Shown: one piece after another, positions 60,060 through 64,000 of the stretch
How positions within the stretch are numbered: the stretch's first letter is position 1
Layout: the number at the start of each line of letters is the position of its first letter
Assembly: GCA_021741245.1 (NCBI GenBank)
Contig: JAIOYF010000008.1
Coordinates: 120,647-184,646, forward strand
Direction of reading: 5' to 3'
DNA: 64,000 nt
Origin: Paracoccaceae bacterium
GTDB taxonomy: Bacteria; Pseudomonadota; Alphaproteobacteria; Rhodobacterales; Rhodobacteraceae
Position numbers and translations under genes: made by a program
The notes under the pieces: generated by a model
What the model was told of the DNA's origin: nothing
Seen by the model: the letters and a program-made list of their open reading frames with translations, nothing else
The model's database searches: none

Positions 60060-61345
60060 TGGCGGTGCTGGCAGCAAAAGCGAACGCGCTGACGGCGCGG
60101 CTGGAGGGTATGAGCCTGCCCAAGGATGGATGGTCAGCCCCCGCCCGCAAAGAGGCTTTGGCGCGATTGACCGAAATGGGTCTGCCGTCCAAGCGGGATG
60201 AATACTGGCGCTATACCGACCCATCGACCCTGACAGCGTCACAAGCCGCCAAAGCGGCCGTGTTTCATGCGGGTGATGAGCCTCCGGTTTTTGACGGAGT
60301 CGACAGGGTAAAGCTTGTGTTCGTGGATGGTGTGTTTGATCCGTCCCAGTCTGATGATCCAGTCTTGGCAGGGGTTGAGATCACCCATCTGTCTGACGCA
60401 GGGCGCGCCGATATCCATTGGGCGCGGGATCTTTATGGTGTGTTGGAAGCGCGGGGTCAAAACCCGGTGCCGCGCGCCTTGGCGGCCCTGAACACTGCGT
60501 TTTCAACCCAAGGTCTGTTGATCCGTGCCACAGCGAAAGCCGCAAGGCCGATATCCTTGATCTATATCCATGACTCCGAGGGTTCGGATGCCATGCTGCA
60601 CCATTGCATCAAGGTTGAAAGCGGGGCGGAATTGACGGTGCTTGAAAACGGGCCCGCCGCTGCCCGGATCAATCAGGTGATGGAGGTTGATCTGGCCGAT
60701 GGCGCGCGGTTCCATCATATCCGGGCCCAAGGGCGCGATCATGAACGCCGCGCCGTTACCCATATCTTTGCGCGGGTTGGGGCAGGGGCCTTGTTCAAAT
60801 CCTTTACCTTGACCGCCAACGGTCAGATGACGCGGAATGAGGCGGTGATTGAGTTGATCGGCGATGATGGTCAGGCCCATATCGCGGGTGCCGCTTTGGG
60901 CGATGGTGTGTTTCACCATGATGACACCATTTTCATCACCCACGCGGGTGAGCGGTGCGAAAGCCGTCAGGTGTTCAAAAAGGTCCTCAAGAACGGCGCT
61001 GTTGGCGTGTTTCAGGGCAAGATCTTGGTAAAGCAAGGCGCGCAAAAGACCGATGGCTATCAAATCAGCCAAAGCCTTCTGCTCGATGATGACAGCCAGT
61101 TTCTGGCAAAGCCCGAGCTAGAGATCTATGCCGATGACGTGAAATGCAGCCACGGATCAACCTCGGGCGCGATTGACGACACGGCCTTGTTCTATCTGCA
61201 ATCGCGCGGCGTGCCCAAATCCACTGCCCAATCGCTGTTGGTTTTGGCGTTTCTGGCCGAAGCAATCACTGAGATCGAGGATGAGGCGATTGGCGATGAC
61301 ATCCGCAGCCGTTTGGACGGCTGGCTGAACCGGCACGAGCGCTGA
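60059..61345 (+). CDS. sufD: Fe-S cluster scaffold subunit SufD
   Basis: A 428-residue SufB-like protein: a variable N-terminus (GLPSKRDEYWRYTDPSTL is the SufD signature), a beta-helix core and the conserved VFQGKILVKQGAQKTDGYQISQSLLLDDDSQF, followed by AKPELEIYADDVKCSHGSTSGAIDDTALFYLQSRG, where the histidine and cysteine region interfaces with SufB. It overlaps sufC and the first YIP1 gene by one base each (TGATG). Confidence 0.96.
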   Translation: MAVLAAKANALTARLEGMSLPKDGWSAPARKEALARLTEMGLPSKRDEYWRYTDPSTLTASQAAKAAVFHAGDEPPVFDGVDRVKLVFVDGVFDPSQSDDPVLAGVEITHLSDAGRADIHWARDLYGVLEARGQNPVPRALAALNTAFSTQGLLIRATAKAARPISLIYIHDSEGSDAMLHHCIKVESGAELTVLENGPAAARINQVMEVDLADGARFHHIRAQGRDHERRAVTHIFARVGAGALFKSFTLTANGQMTRNEAVIELIGDDGQAHIAGAALGDGVFHHDDTIFITHAGERCESRQVFKKVLKNGAVGVFQGKILVKQGAQKTDGYQISQSLLLDDDSQFLAKPELEIYADDVKCSHGSTSGAIDDTALFYLQSRGVPKSTAQSLLVLAFLAEAITEIEDEAIGDDIRSRLDGWLNRHER

Positions 61346-61821
61346 TGGCCGTCACCAGCGATATTATCGAAAGCTGGTGGCAGCCGCGCGCTGTGCTGCG
61401 CCGCCATCTTGGGCGCGGTCAGTCAGAGGCCTTTGCCTTTTCGCTGCTGTTCGTCTTCTTGTTGATGGCGTTTGTGGCGCAATGGCCTGTCGCCGCGCGT
61501 GAGGCCTTTGCGGCGGGCGAACCCTCGGCCTTGCCGCGCATGCTCGCGCTTGGCTTTGCCGTGCTGGCCACGATCCCGATTTGGTATGGGCTGGCAGCGG
61601 CAAGCCGTCTGCTGGCGCGGGCGATGGGCGGAAAGGGGGCGTGGTATGGCGCGCGCATGGCCCTTTTTGCAGCCCTTGTCGCCATCAGCCCCTTGATGCT
61701 TTTGCAGGGTCTCGTGGCGGCCATGGTGGGGCCGGGGGCAGGGCTGGTTGCCATACGGGTGGCGGTTGGCCTCGGCTTTCTTTATATCTGGACAAGCATG
61801 TTGATCGAGGCGGAACGCTGA
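61345..61821 (+). CDS. YIP1-family membrane protein (first of two)
   Basis: A 158-residue inner membrane protein with a short soluble lead (IIESWWQPRAVLRRHL, the YIP1-type WWxP entry) and about four hydrophobic helices. It overlaps sufD by TGATG and abuts the second YIP1 gene with no gap. The role in this operon is unknown; both YIP1 proteins are likely cotranslated. Confidence 0.8.
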   Translation: MAVTSDIIESWWQPRAVLRRHLGRGQSEAFAFSLLFVFLLMAFVAQWPVAAREAFAAGEPSALPRMLALGFAVLATIPIWYGLAAASRLLARAMGGKGAWYGARMALFAALVAISPLMLLQGLVAAMVGPGAGLVAIRVAVGLGFLYIWTSMLIEAER

Positions 61822-62406
61822 ATGGACCTGACGCTTTCAACCCTGTTGCAAATGGCCCGTTTCACGGTGCAAAGCCCCCGAGAGGGCGCGCGCATGGTGA
61901 TGAAAGCCAATCTGCCGATGGCTGCGCGCTGGTCCGCCCTTGCGCTGATGGCGGTCGTCTCTTCGGTTTTGGCGCATCTCTCCATTCGTCTGATGCCAGC
62001 GGCCTCGCAGATCGAAATGGGCAGCGTCATGACAAGTCCGATCAGCACGGCCGTTCTGCAAGGCGTGCTGATGCTGGCCTCGGTCTATGCGATCTTTTGG
62101 GTTGGCCGCTGGAGGGGCGGGACGGGCAACTTTGCCGATGCGCTGATCCTGATGGTCTGGCTGCAATTCATCTTGTTGATCTTGCAGGTCATTCAGATTG
62201 CCGTGCAGATCATCCTGCCACCATTGACGGATCTGATAGGCTTTGTCTCGATTGGCCTTTTTCTATGGTTGATCAGTAACTTCATCGCGGAACTTCATGG
62301 ATTTCGGTCGGTTTTGATGACGTTTCTGGGGGTCTTGGCGACCCTGTTCGTGGCAGGGTTCGTCCTGTCGTTCGCCTTACTTGCCTTGATTGGCGGAAGG
62401 ATTTGA
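61822..62406 (+). CDS. YIP1-family membrane protein (second of two)
   Basis: A 194-residue inner membrane protein of the YIP1 type with a soluble lead (LLQMARFTVQSPREGARMVM) and five hydrophobic helices (including LIGFVSIGLFLWLISNFIAELHGF). It begins at the base after the previous stop and ends one base before sufS. It is a paralogue-like partner of the gene before it, though the two share little identity by eye. Confidence 0.8.
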   Translation: MDLTLSTLLQMARFTVQSPREGARMVMKANLPMAARWSALALMAVVSSVLAHLSIRLMPAASQIEMGSVMTSPISTAVLQGVLMLASVYAIFWVGRWRGGTGNFADALILMVWLQFILLILQVIQIAVQIILPPLTDLIGFVSIGLFLWLISNFIAELHGFRSVLMTFLGVLATLFVAGFVLSFALLALIGGRI

Positions 62407-62407
62407 C

Positions 62408-63628
62408 ATGTTTGACGTAACCGCCATCCGCAGCGACTTTCCGATTCTGTCGCGGCAGGTCAACAACAAGCCATTGGTCTATCTTGATAATGGCGCATCG
62501 GCGCAAAAACCGCAGGTGGTGATTGATGCGGTGACACAGGCCTATTCAATGGAATATGCCAATGTTCACCGTGGCTTACATTATCTTTCTAATCTTGCGA
62601 CAGATAAGTATGAGGCCGTGCGTGGCATCGTCGCGCGCTTTTTGAACGCGCCGTCCGAAGAGGATATCGTGTTCACCTCGGGCACGACCGAGGCGTTCAA
62701 TCTGGTGTCCTATGCTTGGGCCGCGCCGCGCCTGCAGGCCGGTGACGAGATCGTTCTGTCGATCATGGAGCATCACGCCAATATCGTTCCATGGCACTTT
62801 TTGCGCGAACGGCAGGGCGTTGTTCTGAAATGGGTAGACTGTGACGCCAAGGGCGACCTTGACCCGCAGGCGGTGATTGATGCCATCGGGCCACGCACCA
62901 AACTTGTGGCCATTACCCAGATGTCAAACGTTCTGGGCACGGTCGTCGATGTGGCGGCAATCTGCCGTGGCGCAAAGGCCAAAGGTGTGCCTGTGCTGGT
63001 CGATGGTTCCCAAGCGGCCGTGCATATGCCAGTTGATGTGGCTGCCATGGGCTGCGATTTCTATGCCATCACGGGGCACAAGCTTTATGGGCCAAGCGGC
63101 TCCGGTGCGATTTACATCGCAGCAGATCGTATGGCCGAGATGCGACCCTTTATGGGGGGTGGCGACATGATCCGCGAAGTGACGCGCGACATGGTCAGCT
63201 ATAACGATCCACCGATGAAGTTTGAGGCCGGAACCCCCGGCATCGTGCAGCAAATCGGCATGGGTGTGGCGCTGGACTACATGATGGGAATCGGCATGGC
63301 CCAGATCGCCGCGCATGAGCGTGGATTGCGTGACTATGCGCGTGATCGGTTGGCAGGATTGAACTGGCTTCAGGTGCAGGGCAATTCCGAGAGCAAAGGG
63401 GCGATCTTCAGCTTTACGCTGGATGGGGCGGCCCATGCGCATGACATCTCAACGGTGCTCGACAAGCGCGGGATCGCCGTGCGCGCCGGAACCCATTGCG
63501 CGATGCCCTTGATGGATCACATGGGCGTTGGTGCCACGTGCCGGGCGTCTTTCGCGATGTATAATACAACGGCAGAGGTTGACGCCTTGGTGTCGGCACT
63601 GGAGTTGTGCCATGAGTTGTTCAATTGA
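62408..63628 (+). CDS. sufS: Cysteine desulfurase SufS
   Basis: A 406-residue group II cysteine desulfurase: YLDNGASAQKP, VHRGLHYLSNLATDKYE, FTSGTTEAFNLV, the PLP lysine in YAITGHKLYGPSG and the active-site cysteine in RAGTHCAMPLM. Group II enzymes work with a SufE or SufU partner; none is in the window. ATG 62408 has GGAAGGA upstream. It is the last gene of the operon before tRNA-Arg. Confidence 0.97.
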   Translation: MFDVTAIRSDFPILSRQVNNKPLVYLDNGASAQKPQVVIDAVTQAYSMEYANVHRGLHYLSNLATDKYEAVRGIVARFLNAPSEEDIVFTSGTTEAFNLVSYAWAAPRLQAGDEIVLSIMEHHANIVPWHFLRERQGVVLKWVDCDAKGDLDPQAVIDAIGPRTKLVAITQMSNVLGTVVDVAAICRGAKAKGVPVLVDGSQAAVHMPVDVAAMGCDFYAITGHKLYGPSGSGAIYIAADRMAEMRPFMGGGDMIREVTRDMVSYNDPPMKFEAGTPGIVQQIGMGVALDYMMGIGMAQIAAHERGLRDYARDRLAGLNWLQVQGNSESKGAIFSFTLDGAAHAHDISTVLDKRGIAVRAGTHCAMPLMDHMGVGATCRASFAMYNTTAEVDALVSALELCHELFN

Positions 63629-63706
63629 CGGTTCATTAAAGCTTGGGCGCAGGATCGGCGAATAATCAATTGCAACTGATCGCGACCCAAGGTATCACGC
63701 GCGCAG

Positions 63707-63783
63707 GCACCCATAGCTCAGCTGGATAGAGCGTTGCCCTCCGAAGGCAAAGGTCGCACGTTCGAATCGTGCTGGGTGCACCA
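63707..63783 (+). tRNA. tRNA-Arg (anticodon CCG)
   Basis: A 77-base cloverleaf with encoded CCA: acceptor stem GCACCCA / TGGGTGC, D-loop AGCTCAGCTGGATAGAGC, anticodon stem TTGCC / GGCAA with loop CTCCGAA (anticodon CCG at 63741-63743, reading CGG), and a TTCGAAT T-loop. All standard positions fit. Confidence 0.96.
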
Positions 63784-63860
63784 CCTCAATTTTCTCTCAA
63801 TAATGCGATGCAAGCAGGGCGGTCATACAGAACGTACCGACGGACACTTTTCAAATTCTT

Positions 63861-63873
63861 TTGTTGTCAACAA
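63861..63873. repeat. Short inverted repeat TTGTTG-T-CAACAA
   Basis: A 6-bp palindrome with a one-base centre in the AT-richer tail after tRNA-Arg. It could be an operator for a gene beyond the window. No gene is supportable in 63784-64000. Confidence 0.35.
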
Positions 63874-63961
63874 GTTGGAATGTCGTCTGTCCTGCAAAGT
63901 AGAACTGTCGTGTGAGATGCCGGAGCAGGACCGGGCAGGGCGGAGACCCCAGATATCGCAG

Positions 63962-63985
63962 GCCTGACCGGTCCTGCGGTCAGGC
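63962..63985 (-). terminator. Stem-loop next to a possible minus-strand gene end
   Basis: GCCTGACCG / CGGTCAGGC, a perfect 9-bp stem with a 6-base loop. On the minus strand it directly follows a TGA (63988-63986) in a frame reading Ala-Ala-Glu-stop from the window edge, which may be the end of a gene lying beyond base 64000. No T-run follows, so it is uncertain. Confidence 0.35.
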
Positions 63986-64000
63986 TCATTCGGCTGCATG

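Noticed and set aside
63734..63967. 77-codon frame starting inside the tRNA-Arg gene
   Set aside because: It begins within a functional tRNA and has no ribosome-binding site or recognisable sequence.

Overview
The window is 64 kb of a GC-rich alphaproteobacterial chromosome, almost certainly from the Rhodobacteraceae (Rhodobacter/Roseobacter group). The evidence is a fused ispDF gene; the order dusB(nifR3)-ntrB-ntrC-ntrY-ntrX-trkA-trkH-hfq-hflX; an NtrC without the sigma54-contact loop; an IscR without the usual cysteine cluster; a GAAC-N7-GAAC LexA box before recA; a CckA hybrid kinase; and several small families I associate with this clade. Coding density is very high, many genes overlap by ATGA or TGATG, and TTG/GTG starts are used repeatedly. 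The region looks like core chromosome. I saw no insertion sequence, prophage, CRISPR array or defence island.

Layout. 1-6.2 kb: end of an unknown gene, a P-loop ATPase, a FadL-type porin, a three-gene unit (zinc alcohol dehydrogenase, ABM-fold monooxygenase, EamA exporter) and guaA. 6.5-15.9 kb: a non-pyrrolysine MttB-type methyltransferase, a divergent pair of clade-specific unknowns, lipA, an acyl-CoA synthetase, a COQ10-type protein, hpt with a 56-residue membrane protein, a dihaem cytochrome c and an ammonium channel. 16.1-18.2 kb (minus): ispDF-pgpA-pncC, translationally coupled. 18.4-30.4 kb (plus): nitrogen regulation, potassium uptake, Hfq and HflX. 30.8-40.9 kb: guaB, rsmB, cckA, a sulfotransferase-like gene, SOS-controlled recA, alaS and a DUF1330 gene.

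41.0-48.5 kb: a class II amidotransferase, then dctB-dctD and a TAXI-type TRAP transporter (binding protein plus fused permease, separated by two hairpins). This looks like a sensor-regulator pair controlling a neighbouring carboxylate or amino-acid importer. 48.5-54.3 kb: typA, an FkbM methyltransferase, icd and a minus-strand trio (alpha/beta hydrolase, small unknown, HD phosphohydrolase).

54.4-63.6 kb: one long iron-sulfur assembly operon, iscR-iscS-sufB-[ybjQ-like, methyltransferase-like, membrane protein]-sufC-sufD-[two YIP1 membrane proteins]-sufS. It is preceded by an inverted repeat matching the Irr iron-control element and overlapping a plausible promoter. It is followed by tRNA-Arg(CCG) and a gene-poor tail.

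The most interesting points are the five accessory genes embedded in the suf operon, the three response regulators with absent or altered GAFTGA loops, the IscR lacking the normal cluster ligands, an in-frame acidic extension of hflX with no standard start codon, and a possible decayed gene between hflX and guaB. All family names come from reading the translated sequences; no database search was run.
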